Below, piece after piece: positions 44,206 to 52,945 of a stretch of DNA of 64,000 nt. The position numbers and the translations under genes were made by a program. Origin of the DNA: Dyadobacter bucti (lineage in GTDB: Bacteria; Bacteroidota; Bacteroidia; Cytophagales; Spirosomataceae); NCBI RefSeq assembly GCF_005869225.1, contig NZ_SWFP01000002.1, positions 930,001 through 994,000 of the forward strand, given 5' to 3'. Numbering within the stretch: the first letter of the stretch is position 1; every line of letters starts with the position of its first letter. Under the pieces are notes generated by a model that was not told the DNA's origin, did no database searches, and saw only the letters and a list, made by a program, of their open reading frames with translations.

Positions 44206-46659
44206 ATGAGAGTTTTTGCAATTCTGTTGATTTTGCTTTCCATAACCTTCGATCTGACTGCCGCGGAATTTTACGTTTCACCTTCCGGAAACGACAATCA
44301 CCCCGGCACGAAATCGCAGCCTTTTGCTACCATTGAAAAAGCAAAACTGGCTGTACGCCGCGAAATCACAAACGGTCAGCAGGAAGATATTACCGTGTTC
44401 CTGCGTGCTGGGACATATCGTTTGAGTAAAACAGTCATATTCGGCCCGGAGGACGGAGCCAAAAACGGCTTCAAAATAACCTATGCCTCTTATCCCGGTG
44501 AAAAGCCCGTGGTAACCGCAGCAAAAACCATTACCGGCTGGAAAAGAGCTTCTGCTGATCCGGAACATTTACCGGCAGAAGCTGCGGGCCATTTATGGTA
44601 TGCCGAATTAGGAAAAGGTATGGATTTCAAAATGTTATATCAAAATGGAATTGCACTTCCCAGGGCCCGCTCGAAAGGATTTATGCCGGTGCAGAACAAA
44701 CCCGGTTCCGGCAACAAGACACTGATTTTACCTGAAAGCTTTCCCACGTATTGTTGGCCGGGAAACGGTGGCGTCGAAGTGCTGATCAGGCCCACTTTTG
44801 CCTGGACGATGAACATATTGCCGGTTGAAAGCGTGGATACCAGTACCCGCACCGTCAAAACCACCATCGGCGGGACTTATCCCCTGGACCCGCAGCCAAA
44901 ATGGTCGCTGGATGCGCACCATATCACCGAAACCTGCTGGCTGGAAAACAGCGTGAGCTTCATTGATGCGCCCGGTGAATGGGCTTTGGACACTTCGACC
45001 GGAAGGTTGTGGATTTGGCCCGAAAACGACCAGTCTCCGGAAAACGTATCAGCTCCGCTGTGCACAGAACTCTTTCTCGTAGCCGGTACTATTTCAGATG
45101 AAATGTCTGCCGACAATCCTGTTAAAGGGTTGATATTCAAAGATCTTGTTTTTGAAAACAACGACCGTTACACCTGGCGCGACAGCGAACCGAGCTTTCA
45201 GCACGACTGGTCGGCTGTGGACCAGGCGAATGCGATGGTGCGTGTGCGCGGGGCCGAAAATTGTGTGGTTGAAGGATGTGATTTTAAAAACGGTGGAACC
45301 GCAGGCATCCGGCTGGATTTGCACTGCCGCAACAACCGCATCGAAGGAAACAACATCGGCTATGTGGGCGAACACGGCATTGCGTTATGCGGATATGGGC
45401 CGGGCACAAAGGATGTGAACAAATTCAATGAGATCAAAAACAACAATATCCATCATACCGGACAGCAGTACTGGTTTGGTTTCGGGATTTACATTGCGCA
45501 AAGCGGAGAAAACACCATTGCCAACAACCTGATCCACCATACTCCGTTTATAGGCGTGACCGTCAGCGGGAGCCGGGATTTCAAATATGGCTCGCCCCGG
45601 GACGGGGAAGGTTACCGGGCTGTGCGATGGAATGAAATCAGTGAAAACCATAAGGAACAGATCGCGGCGGGTTATGCCAAAGGAACAGAACTGACGGCTT
45701 TATTTTACCCATATCTGCACGCCCGCAACAATGTGATCCGCGACAATGAAATTTTCAGCGTGGTTGAAACCATGGGCGACGGAAACGCTGTTTACTTGTC
45801 GGGAGCAGGAACGGGGAATGTGATCAGACGCAATTTTATCCACGATATTTTCAGTGCCGGCGTGCAAACGGCGCTGCGTCCCGACGATTTGCAGGAGCAA
45901 ACATTATTTTCGGAAAACATCGTTTACAAATGTGTTTACGGGGCAGTTGAGCACAAGCACGACAACAGTTACATCAATAACATTTTTGCCAACATTTATC
46001 CACTCAACCGCAACGGCGAATCCTGGGATGAATGGGCTTATGTTATTTTCGGCAGGGGGCCCAATACCGGCACAAGGGTTCAGAATAATATCTTTTACGA
46101 TGACATCAGTACGGATTTCAGGTTTTATTATGCCCGGAAAAACTCGCCTCTGACCGATGCCTTGATTGATAACAATCTGTATTTTTCCAGAAAATCCCCT
46201 AAAAACGCACAAAAGCAAATCTCAGCCCTGCAAGCCTCCGGCCTCGACCGGCATAGCCTGATCTCGGACCCGTTATTCCTCAATATCCGAAAACACGATT
46301 TCAGCCTGCTGCCTAGCTCGCCCGCCGTGAAAACCGGATTCAGGGAAATTGACATGCGTAAAATCGGGATTCAGCTCTTATGGCGGAAGAAAGTAATTGG
46401 CGACAAATTGCTGGGCACAAATATAGCTTCGAAAAGCTCGGGGCAATCTTCGACAATCATTGTCTCGCTGAGCTGCGATACACCGGGAGCTATAGTGCGG
46501 TTTACTACGGACGGGAGCGAACCTTCATCATCTTCCGAGATTTACAAAAACCCGCTGGAATTTGACAAATCCGTTTTTATCCGTGCCAGATCTTTCAGTG
46601 AAGGATACTCCGATCTTTACGGAGCTTCGGATTATTTTTCTCCCGGTATCAGTTTTTAA
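44206..46659 (+). CDS. secreted right-handed beta-helix glycosidase-like protein (GH141-like) with CHB_HEX_C-type tail
   Basis: The 817-residue protein has a signal peptide (to about residue 20, LTAAEFY). Its N-terminus, FYVSPSGNDNHPGTKSQPFATIEKAKLAVR, is typical of beta-helix enzymes of the GH141/DUF1565 type. A long beta-helix core with many Asn/Gly-rich turns (NCVVEGCDFKNGGTAGIRL, NEIKNNNIHHTG) spans about 300-680. Residues about 745-815 (TPGAIVRFTTDGSEPSSSSEIY) match the chitobiase/beta-hexosaminidase C-terminal domain fold. GH141 includes alpha-fucosidase and xylanase activities. The catalytic pair is not identifiable here, so the activity is uncertain. It starts 5 bp after the GxGYxYP gene and its stop overlaps the convergent DUF4199 gene by 11 bp. 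Confidence 0.8.
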   Translation: MRVFAILLILLSITFDLTAAEFYVSPSGNDNHPGTKSQPFATIEKAKLAVRREITNGQQEDITVFLRAGTYRLSKTVIFGPEDGAKNGFKITYASYPGEKPVVTAAKTITGWKRASADPEHLPAEAAGHLWYAELGKGMDFKMLYQNGIALPRARSKGFMPVQNKPGSGNKTLILPESFPTYCWPGNGGVEVLIRPTFAWTMNILPVESVDTSTRTVKTTIGGTYPLDPQPKWSLDAHHITETCWLENSVSFIDAPGEWALDTSTGRLWIWPENDQSPENVSAPLCTELFLVAGTISDEMSADNPVKGLIFKDLVFENNDRYTWRDSEPSFQHDWSAVDQANAMVRVRGAENCVVEGCDFKNGGTAGIRLDLHCRNNRIEGNNIGYVGEHGIALCGYGPGTKDVNKFNEIKNNNIHHTGQQYWFGFGIYIAQSGENTIANNLIHHTPFIGVTVSGSRDFKYGSPRDGEGYRAVRWNEISENHKEQIAAGYAKGTELTALFYPYLHARNNVIRDNEIFSVVETMGDGNAVYLSGAGTGNVIRRNFIHDIFSAGVQTALRPDDLQEQTLFSENIVYKCVYGAVEHKHDNSYINNIFANIYPLNRNGESWDEWAYVIFGRGPNTGTRVQNNIFYDDISTDFRFYYARKNSPLTDALIDNNLYFSRKSPKNAQKQISALQASGLDRHSLISDPLFLNIRKHDFSLLPSSPAVKTGFREIDMRKIGIQLLWRKKVIGDKLLGTNIASKSSGQSSTIIVSLSCDTPGAIVRFTTDGSEPSSSSEIYKNPLEFDKSVFIRARSFSEGYSDLYGASDYFSPGISF

Positions 46660-47182
46660 CCGCCAGTCCCGAGTTACGTTTCAGAATAAATGAACTGACC
46701 AAAGCTACAATAAGTCCGACGGGAAGTACCTCTGCATACGTGATAAGCACGACGAATAAAGGGTTCTTGTACATCTCTTTGAAATCCGCCATTTCTTTCG
46801 TCTTATCCGCGATTTCAGCAGCCGTGGCGCCTTCCCGCGTAGCTTCTCTCAGAACGTGAAGCGAATATTGATCAATAAAATCTGGCAGGAAAAGATAGTA
46901 GCAAAACAACCACACGACAACATATATCGTTGAGCCTACGAGTGCGATCAAAGCTCCGGTTTTAAATGCTTGCCCAAAGGTGATATTGCCGCCCAGATCC
47001 TTGTCACGGTAGTTTTTAATACCAAAAAATGTGAAAGAAAAAACCACCACCATCACCGCATAACCGAGCACATCATTGCCCTGGAAGTCGGGATTGGTAT
47101 AGCAGAGACGGGCCATGTAAATTCCATTACCGCCAAGGAGCGTTCCGAGGATCAATCCAAAAATGGTGACAACACGTTTCAT
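46649..47182 (-). CDS. DUF4199 four-helix membrane protein
   Basis: From the ATG at 47182 (MKRVV) the protein is 177 residues with four membrane helices, matching DUF4199 (VVTIFGLILGTLLGGNGIYM, FQGNDVLGYAVMVVVFSFTFFGIKNYRD, GGNITFGQAFKTGALIALVGS). The function is unknown. I reject the upstream start at 47209 because a TAnnTTTG-like promoter element overlaps it (47207-47214). The gene follows a membrane-anchored LuxR-type regulator, and the promoter region carries two operator-like repeats. Confidence 0.88.
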   Translation of the reverse strand: MKRVVTIFGLILGTLLGGNGIYMARLCYTNPDFQGNDVLGYAVMVVVFSFTFFGIKNYRDKDLGGNITFGQAFKTGALIALVGSTIYVVVWLFCYYLFLPDFIDQYSLHVLREATREGATAAEIADKTKEMADFKEMYKNPLFVVLITYAEVLPVGLIVALVSSFILKRNSGLAVKN

Positions 47183-47206
47183 ATTTTGAATGTTAAAGTG
47201 ATGGCT

Positions 47207-47214
47207 CAAATGTA
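47207..47214 (-). promoter_or_regulatory. TAnnTTTG -7 element for the DUF4199 gene
   Basis: On the minus strand this reads TACATTTG, a full match to TAnnTTTG. It places the transcript start near 47200 and so decides the start codon at 47182. No clear -33 TTG is visible, suggesting activator dependence. Confidence 0.5.
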
Positions 47215-47237
47215 ACCCGGCGGGATATTCCCGGACT

Positions 47238-47289
47238 CATACTAAAGTACCAAAAATAGTTTCAGGGCCGGTTTTCATACCAAAGTACC
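47238..47289 (-). promoter_or_regulatory. paired operator-like repeats GGTACTTTRGTATG
   Basis: On the plus strand CATACTAAAGTACC (47238-47251) and CATACCAAAGTACC (47276-47289) are 14-bp direct repeats with one difference, 38 bp apart. Each is partly palindromic (TACT-aa-AGTA in the first). They lie just upstream of the DUF4199 -7 element and directly after the LuxR gene. They are candidate binding sites for the LuxR-type protein. Confidence 0.6.
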
Positions 47290-47296
47290 GGTTCGG

Positions 47297-47776
47297 TCAG
47301 GGTGTAATTTTCAGTCTTTTGGATTTCTCTATGGCCTGTGCCCTACTCTTCACATCCATTTTCATAAATACATTGGAAACATGCGTTTTAACAGTACTGA
47401 GTGAAAGAAACAAGTGAGAAGCAATCTCTGTATTACTATATCCTTTGGCCAGCAATTCCAGCACCGCATGTTCCCGGGCTGTCAGGTTGAGCTTTTTCAG
47501 TTCGGCTTCGTTGATCGAGAAATGATCCGGCAAAAGTGTAGCGGCCTCCCGTTTTATCACCACAGTTTCTATCCTCGGTTTGGCGAGTTGCAAAGCGAGC
47601 CAGATACCCAGCACTGTGAAAAAAATCGCAATCAAGCCTACATAGATATCGAGGAAATAATCCACGATCAGGAACTTCCATTGCAGAAATTTTAAAACAA
47701 AAATCAGCACGGCCATGAGCAGACCGTATAAAACAGCATGTTTTGATCTCAGGAAAACCGACTTCAAAAATATCAT
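47297..47776 (-). CDS. membrane-anchored LuxR-type transcriptional regulator
   Basis: The 159-residue protein has two N-terminal membrane helices (about 13-30 and 38-65, HAVLYGLLMAVLIFVLKFL and LDIYVGLIAIFFTVLGIWLAL), a short linker and a C-terminal LuxR/NarL helix-turn-helix (about 95-155, LTAREHAVLELLAKGYSNTEIASHLFLSLSTVKTHVSNVFMKM). It lacks a receiver domain. The DNA-binding domain must face the cytoplasm, so regulation by membrane or envelope state is plausible. It sits directly upstream of DUF4199. Confidence 0.88.
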   Translation of the reverse strand: MIFLKSVFLRSKHAVLYGLLMAVLIFVLKFLQWKFLIVDYFLDIYVGLIAIFFTVLGIWLALQLAKPRIETVVIKREAATLLPDHFSINEAELKKLNLTAREHAVLELLAKGYSNTEIASHLFLSLSTVKTHVSNVFMKMDVKSRAQAIEKSKRLKITP

Positions 47777-47965
47777 ACAATACAGAGGACAAATCCAACG
47801 AACGATTATCCGCTTAATTTAAAAAGGATAATTCAATTCACCGATCAATTCCCCGGACGGTCTGCCAAGGCTTCATGAATTTCGTAGAAATATTTTTGAT
47901 TTTATTCAATAATGAAAATCGGTTAACTTTGCCGGAAATTGCTTCGTCAATCCGGCGGCAATTCA

Positions 47966-48010
47966 GGAGGACGACCTCCCTCATGGTGAGAAATCGATCG
48001 GGACGGCCTG
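47966..48010 (+). ncRNA. guanidine-II (mini-ykkC) riboswitch
   Basis: Two small hairpins with ACGR tetraloops occur 25 bp upstream of the SugE start. P1 is GGAGG-ACGA-CCTCC (47966-47979, five perfect pairs) and P2 is CGGG-ACGG-CCTG (47999-48010, with one G-T pair), joined by 19 nt. This is the defining architecture of the guanidine-II riboswitch, and the downstream gene is the expected SMR guanidinium exporter. Ligand binding is known for the class, not tested here. Confidence 0.88.
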
Positions 48011-48034
48011 CTATATTATCTAAGTTAATTAGTT

Positions 48035-48355
48035 ATGGCCTGGATCTATTTGGTTATTGCCGGTCTTCTGGAGGTTGTTTGGGCTTACTCCATGAAACAA
48101 TCAGAGGGATTTACCCGCCTCTACCCTTCCATTATTACTTTCGTCGCGATGGTCCTCAGTTTTGGCCTCCTGGCATTCTCCATGCGCACGCTGCCGCTGG
48201 GCACCGCCTATACCATCTGGACGGGGATCGGGGCAGTTGGTGCTTTTGTACTGGGCATCGCATTTCTGGGTGAGCAGCTGACCTTCACCAGGGTCTTTGC
48301 CGGCGTGTTAATCGTCGCGGGGCTGATACTCATGAAACTTTCATCGACCCATTAA
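48035..48355 (+). CDS. sugE: SugE/Gdx-type SMR guanidinium exporter
   Basis: The 106-residue protein has four membrane helices and the small multidrug resistance fold. The essential Glu13 is in [20 protein letters not shown], and the sequence includes [22 protein letters not shown], typical of the Gdx subfamily that exports guanidinium in exchange for protons. The ATG at 48035 gives the standard length. The guanidine-II riboswitch directly upstream supports guanidinium over quaternary ammonium as substrate. Confidence 0.94.
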   Translation: MAWIYLVIAGLLEVVWAYSMKQSEGFTRLYPSIITFVAMVLSFGLLAFSMRTLPLGTAYTIWTGIGAVGAFVLGIAFLGEQLTFTRVFAGVLIVAGLILMKLSSTH

Positions 48356-48375
48356 GAAAAAAGACTATTCTAAAA

Positions 48376-48411
48376 GCCGCAGACAGCCTATAAGAGAGGC
48401 TGTTTTGCGGC
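48376..48411 (+). terminator. hairpin downstream of sugE
   Basis: An interrupted stem (GCCGCA with TGCGGC, and ACAGCCT with AGGCTGT, separated by one and two unpaired bases, 48376-48411) begins 21 bp after the sugE stop. It is a strong hairpin but lacks a long T-tract on the plus strand. Confidence 0.6.
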
Positions 48412-48496
48412 CTTCTGGTTTGATGTTTTAGTTCAGGGAAATTTTAATCGGCAGGTAGTAATTTTCCTGCGGTTTTATTCATTAGGTCTGGCCTCC

Positions 48497-48504
48497 TATC
48501 TTTG
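48497..48504 (+). promoter_or_regulatory. TAnnTTTG -7 element for dinD
   Basis: TATCTTTG at 48497-48504 matches TAnnTTTG, 40 bp before the dinD ATG. I see no clear LexA-type operator. Confidence 0.45.
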
Positions 48505-48544
48505 AAAAAAATCACCTTCAAACTTCAAAACAAAGCACACTACT

Positions 48545-49417
48545 ATGGAAACTGCCCTCATCACCCAGCTAAGCAAAACCTTCGAAGAAGCAGCCTATGA
48601 GCAGGATGGCGTTGAGTATTGGCTCGCCCGTGAGTTACAGAATTTGCTCGGTTATTCCGAATGGCGGAATTTTTTAAAAACGATCGAAAAAGCCAAGGAA
48701 AGTTGCAAAAACACGTCTGAGAGCATCTCAGACCATTTTGTTGACGTCAACAAAATGGTCTCTATTGGTTCTGGGGCAGAGCGAAAACAAGAGGATATCA
48801 TGCTCACAAGATACGCCTGCTACCTGATTGCGCAGAATGGCGACCCGAAAAAAGAGCCCATCGCTTTTGCCCAAAGCTACTTCGCGATCCAGACCCGGAA
48901 GCAGGAGTTATTAGAAGAACGGATCAAAATGATGGAGCGGCTTCAGGCGCGGGAAAAGCTGGCAGCTACGGAAACGATCCTGTCCAAAACCATTTTTGAA
49001 AGAGGGGTTGACAGCAAAGGTTTCGCCAATATCAGAAGCAAAGGCGATAGTGCTTTGTTTGGCGGAAACAACACAGGCGCTATGAAACGGAAACTCGGTA
49101 TTACCGAAAACCGCCCGCTGGCGGATTTCCTTCCGACCATTACAATATCAGCAAAGCAGCTGGCAACAGAAATCACCAATTTCAACGTCAATAAAAACGA
49201 CCTCCGCGGAGAGACGCACATTTCGTCCGAGCATGAAAAAAATAACAGTGATATCCGTGAGCTGCTTGGGAAAAGCGGCATAAAACCCGAAGAACTTCCT
49301 GCCGAAGAGGATATCAAAAAACTGGAACGCCGCGTAAAATTAGATAGCAAGACTTTGCCAAAAAGCAAGTTGGGCCCCTCCGGAAAAACGGACGATCAGA
49401 AACCAACTCAGCAATAA
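48545..49417 (+). CDS. dinD: DNA damage-inducible protein D
   Basis: The 290-residue DinD protein starts with a BRO-N-like domain (about 15-105, [31 protein letters not shown] and [35 protein letters not shown]). A helical middle follows ([33 protein letters not shown]), and a polar C-terminus with [16 protein letters not shown]. In E. coli DinD inhibits RecA-mediated strand exchange and is SOS-induced. It is monocistronic here and stands after a terminator-like hairpin. Confidence 0.94.
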   Translation: METALITQLSKTFEEAAYEQDGVEYWLARELQNLLGYSEWRNFLKTIEKAKESCKNTSESISDHFVDVNKMVSIGSGAERKQEDIMLTRYACYLIAQNGDPKKEPIAFAQSYFAIQTRKQELLEERIKMMERLQAREKLAATETILSKTIFERGVDSKGFANIRSKGDSALFGGNNTGAMKRKLGITENRPLADFLPTITISAKQLATEITNFNVNKNDLRGETHISSEHEKNNSDIRELLGKSGIKPEELPAEEDIKKLERRVKLDSKTLPKSKLGPSGKTDDQKPTQQ

Positions 49418-49455
49418 ATTCTTCATATTTACCAATGTTTCCAAACCAGCTCAAC

Positions 49456-50343
49456 ATGAACGAAATCAAAAAAGAAGATATCAGTCAGGAGGTTTTTGAC
49501 CTTTATGACGACTATGCCCATAACCGGCTCGAAAGGCGGGATTTTATGCAAAAACTCTCTGGCTATGCGGTTGGAGGAATTACCGTTGCATCATTGATGA
49601 GCTTTCTGATGCCCGACTATCACGGTGCGATCCAGATTCAGGCCAATGATCCGAGGTTAAAATCTGATTATATCAGTTATTCTTCCCTCAAGGGCGGTGG
49701 AACAATCAAAGCCCTGCTTTCCGAACCGGCGAATTCCAAAAACAAACTGGGCGGGATCATAGTTGTCCATGAAAACCGGGGCTTAAACCCACACATTGAA
49801 GATGTGGCAAGAAGAGCCGCTCTGGCAGGTTTTATTTCGCTGGCTCCTGATGCTCTGACTCCGCTGGGCGGCTATCCCGGCAACGACGACGATGGACGCA
49901 CATTACAAAGCAAGCGGGACAGAAATGAAATGCAGGAAGACTTTATTGCAGCTTACGATTATCTGAAAAACCACAAGGATTGCAATGGGAAAATAGGTGT
50001 GGTCGGGTTTTGCTTTGGCGGAGGGATCGCCAACATGATGGCCACCCGCATCCCTGATCTTGCTGCGGCAGTTCCGTTTTATGGCGGCCAGCCAGTGACT
50101 GAGGACGTTCCCAAAATAAAAGCCCCCTTGCTCTTACATTATGCGGCACTGGATACACGTGTAAACGAGGGCTGGCCTGCGTACGAAGCGGCGTTAAAGG
50201 CAAACAAAAAAGAATTCACAGCCTACATGTATCCGGATGTAAACCACGGCTTCCACAATGATACCACGCCAAGATACGATAAAGCTGCGGCCGAACTGGC
50301 CTGGAAACGGACAATTGATTTTTTCAGTGAAAAATTAAAATAG
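49456..50343 (+). CDS. dienelactone hydrolase-family protein
   Basis: From the ATG at 49456 ([10 protein letters not shown]) the protein is 295 residues. After a helical N-terminus with a hydrophobic segment (about 35-52, [17 protein letters not shown]) there is an alpha/beta-hydrolase core. It has the nucleophile Cys in [10 protein letters not shown], Asp in [11 protein letters not shown], and His in [11 protein letters not shown], the Cys-Asp-His triad of dienelactone hydrolases. The N-terminal [10 protein letters not shown] plus hydrophobic stretch may be a membrane anchor or export signal. The substrate is unknown. Confidence 0.85.
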   Translation: MNEIKKEDISQEVFDLYDDYAHNRLERRDFMQKLSGYAVGGITVASLMSFLMPDYHGAIQIQANDPRLKSDYISYSSLKGGGTIKALLSEPANSKNKLGGIIVVHENRGLNPHIEDVARRAALAGFISLAPDALTPLGGYPGNDDDGRTLQSKRDRNEMQEDFIAAYDYLKNHKDCNGKIGVVGFCFGGGIANMMATRIPDLAAAVPFYGGQPVTEDVPKIKAPLLLHYAALDTRVNEGWPAYEAALKANKKEFTAYMYPDVNHGFHNDTTPRYDKAAAELAWKRTIDFFSEKLK

Positions 50344-50363
50344 CGAACACATGTTCAATATCA

Positions 50364-50400
50364 GTAAAAGCCGTTTCCTGGATAAGGATGCGGCTTTTAC
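50364..50400 (+). terminator. hairpin after the dienelactone hydrolase gene
   Basis: GTAAAAGCCG (50364-50373) pairs perfectly with CGGCTTTTAC (50391-50400) across a 17-nt loop, starting about 20 bp after the stop codon. The remaining intergenic sequence to 50545 holds nothing else I can identify. Confidence 0.65.
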
Positions 50401-50545
50401 ATATCGAATTGTTTCAGAACCCAAACAGCGAGATCATGTAATTTATTAATTTTCAATGAATTATATAAATTCTCCTGAGCAGCATACCATTGTTTTGTAA
50501 CCATACGTTAACAATTTTTAACTTGACCGTCACGATCCTTCGCGT

Positions 50546-52939
50546 ATGCTGAAAACGTTCTACACGTTGCTGTTTTTTCTTTGTCTTTCATGTCAGGCTT
50601 TTGCCCAGCCCATCACCATTAGTGGATTTGTGAGGGAACAAGGCAGTATGGAGTTGCTTCCCGGGGTCAATGTTTATCATCAGAATTCCACGATCGGAAC
50701 GGTTACAAATACGTATGGTTTTTACTCTCTTACCCTGCCGAAATCCGATTCTGTTCACATCTCTTATTCATTTGTGGGATATGAAACCAAGATTTTGAGT
50801 ATCGCGGCTGCGGCGGACCGGCAGGTTGATATCATACTTTCATCAGCGAATCAGCTCGACGAAGTGGTGATTTCCGGTAAAAGGCAAAGCGAAAAAATCA
50901 GCGAATCGGTGCAAATGAGCCAAATTGAAGTACCGATCGCCCAGATCAAGAAAATCCCGGCTTTCTTCGGGGAAAAAGATGTGATCCGGGTTTTGCAGCT
51001 GATGCCCGGGGTACAAAAGGGTACCGAAGGACAGACAGGCCTGTATGTCCGCGGTGGCGGTCCCGACCAGAACCTGATCATCCTCGACGATGCGGTCGTG
51101 TACAATGCCAGCCACCTTTTCGGCTTTTTCTCGGTTTTTAACAGCGATGCACTCAAAAGCGTGGAGCTAACCAAGGGCGGTTTTCCGGCCAGGTATGGTG
51201 GCCGGCTTTCTTCGGTCGTGGAAATGAACATGAAAGAAGGCAGTAAGGAAAAACTGCATGGAGAAGGCGGGATCGGCCTTATTTCGTCACGACTTACGCT
51301 GGAAGGCCCGCTGGCCAAGAAAAAAGCTTCATTCCTGATATCAGCCCGCCGTACCTACATAGACTTCCTGGCGGCGCCGCTGATTGCCCAGCAGCAGTCA
51401 GGATTTGGCAGCAAAGTAAAGCTGGGCTACTTTTTTTACGATCTGAATGCAAAAGTAAACTATGATTTCGGCGCCAAAAACAAGCTGTATGTCAGCGGAT
51501 ATTTTGGTCAGGATAAATTCAGTATCAGAGAAAAAAGTATGAGTAGCCAGAACAGGTCAGGCCTGAACTGGGGAAACGCTACGGCTACCTTACGCTGGAA
51601 CCATTTGATCAACAAAAAACTGTTTGTCAATACTTCACTGATTTACAGCCATTTTAATTTCAATATCTTTTCCAATGATCAAAATTTTGACAATGGGAAA
51701 GCCGTGGATCAGTTCAGTCTGAAATATAATAGTCTGATCCGGGATTACAGTCTCAAAACAGATTTCGACTTTTATCCCAACACCAGGCACACCATCAAAT
51801 TCGGATTGCAGGCCACCTCTCACCGTTTTGTTCCTTCTGCCCTGGGACTTGAGGGTGATTTTTTTGAAGATGAACTTGCTGTACAAGCGCGCCCTATTCA
51901 GACCATCGAGGCCGGCGCCTACATGGAAGACACCTGGCAGCCCTTTACCGCACTGAAAGTAAATGCAGGTTTCCGGCTTAGCATGTTTGAAACGCAGACA
52001 AAAACCTATATCCGGCCTGAACCAAGGCTTTCGGTTGCGCTGAAACTCGCTACTGACTTTTCCGTAAAGGCTTCTTATGCGAAAATGAACCAGTATGTAC
52101 ATCTTTTGAGCAATACGGGCTTCGGCCTACCTACAGATCTTTGGGTACCTACCACCGACCGGGTTGCACCCCAGCAGTCGAGCCAGGTTGCTTTGGGGTT
52201 AGCAAAAGATCTTGAAAAACCGGGCCTCGCACTAACACTCGAAGGTTATTATAAGACCATGAACAACATCATCAGTTACAAGGAAGGCTCTTCTTTTATC
52301 AGCCTGGACGGAAAAAACGCCAACGAGCTCAACTGGGAGGATAATGTAACGGCGGGCATGGGCTGGTCATACGGCGCAGAGTTTATGTTGCAGAAAAAAA
52401 CCGGAAAACTATCAGGCTGGGTAGGTTACACGCTTTCGTGGACGAAATGGAAATTCCCCGAGCTGAACTTCGGAGAAACATTTTATCCCAGATACGACCG
52501 CCGCAATGACCTTTCCGTAGTTGGGATTTACGAACTCAGCAAACGCATTACCCTTTCGGCAACGTGGGTTTACGGCACGGGAAATGCCCTGACACTCCCC
52601 GTATCAAAGTTCTCTACTTTCTCCAATGAGTATCGGGTTGGTTTTTGGGGCTACCCTTCGGGTTCAGGAAATGTGATTACGGAATATGATAAAAAGAATT
52701 CATTCCGGGCAGAACCCTACCACAGGATGGACGTTGCGATTCAGTTTCATAAGAAGAAAAAAAGGCATGAAAGGACTTGGGAATTTGGTCTGTACAATGC
52801 CTACAACCGCAGAAATCCTTTTTTCTATAACATTGACCGCAAAGAGGACAAAAACAATCCCGGGCAAAGTATCAATGTTCTCACGCGCTATTCACTGTTC
52901 CCGGTAATGCCCTCTTTCAGCTACAATTTCAAATTCTGA
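50546..52939 (+). CDS. TonB-dependent receptor with carboxypeptidase-like domain, DUF4249 partner
   Basis: The 797-residue outer-membrane receptor has a signal peptide (to about residue 20, CQAFAQ), a carboxypeptidase regulatory-like domain (about 24-108, ITISGFVREQGSMELLPGVNVYHQNS), a plug (about 125-225, RVLQLMPGVQKGTEGQTGLYVRGGGPDQNLIILDDAVVYNASHLFG) and a barrel ending FSYNFKF. It lacks an STN domain, so it is not tied to a FecR/sigma pair. Seven bases after its stop lies the DUF4249 lipoprotein gene. This pairing is frequent in Bacteroidota and parallels SusC/SusD. Confidence 0.92.
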   Translation: MLKTFYTLLFFLCLSCQAFAQPITISGFVREQGSMELLPGVNVYHQNSTIGTVTNTYGFYSLTLPKSDSVHISYSFVGYETKILSIAAAADRQVDIILSSANQLDEVVISGKRQSEKISESVQMSQIEVPIAQIKKIPAFFGEKDVIRVLQLMPGVQKGTEGQTGLYVRGGGPDQNLIILDDAVVYNASHLFGFFSVFNSDALKSVELTKGGFPARYGGRLSSVVEMNMKEGSKEKLHGEGGIGLISSRLTLEGPLAKKKASFLISARRTYIDFLAAPLIAQQQSGFGSKVKLGYFFYDLNAKVNYDFGAKNKLYVSGYFGQDKFSIREKSMSSQNRSGLNWGNATATLRWNHLINKKLFVNTSLIYSHFNFNIFSNDQNFDNGKAVDQFSLKYNSLIRDYSLKTDFDFYPNTRHTIKFGLQATSHRFVPSALGLEGDFFEDELAVQARPIQTIEAGAYMEDTWQPFTALKVNAGFRLSMFETQTKTYIRPEPRLSVALKLATDFSVKASYAKMNQYVHLLSNTGFGLPTDLWVPTTDRVAPQQSSQVALGLAKDLEKPGLALTLEGYYKTMNNIISYKEGSSFISLDGKNANELNWEDNVTAGMGWSYGAEFMLQKKTGKLSGWVGYTLSWTKWKFPELNFGETFYPRYDRRNDLSVVGIYELSKRITLSATWVYGTGNALTLPVSKFSTFSNEYRVGFWGYPSGSGNVITEYDKKNSFRAEPYHRMDVAIQFHKKKKRHERTWEFGLYNAYNRRNPFFYNIDRKEDKNNPGQSINVLTRYSLFPVMPSFSYNFKF

Positions 52940-52945
52940 CAATCC

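Noticed and set aside
47850-47870. A possible third ACGG hairpin (CCGGACGGTCTG) upstream of the guanidine-II element
   Set aside because: Only two weak pairs form next to the loop and a C-T mismatch follows, so it is not a third aptamer arm.
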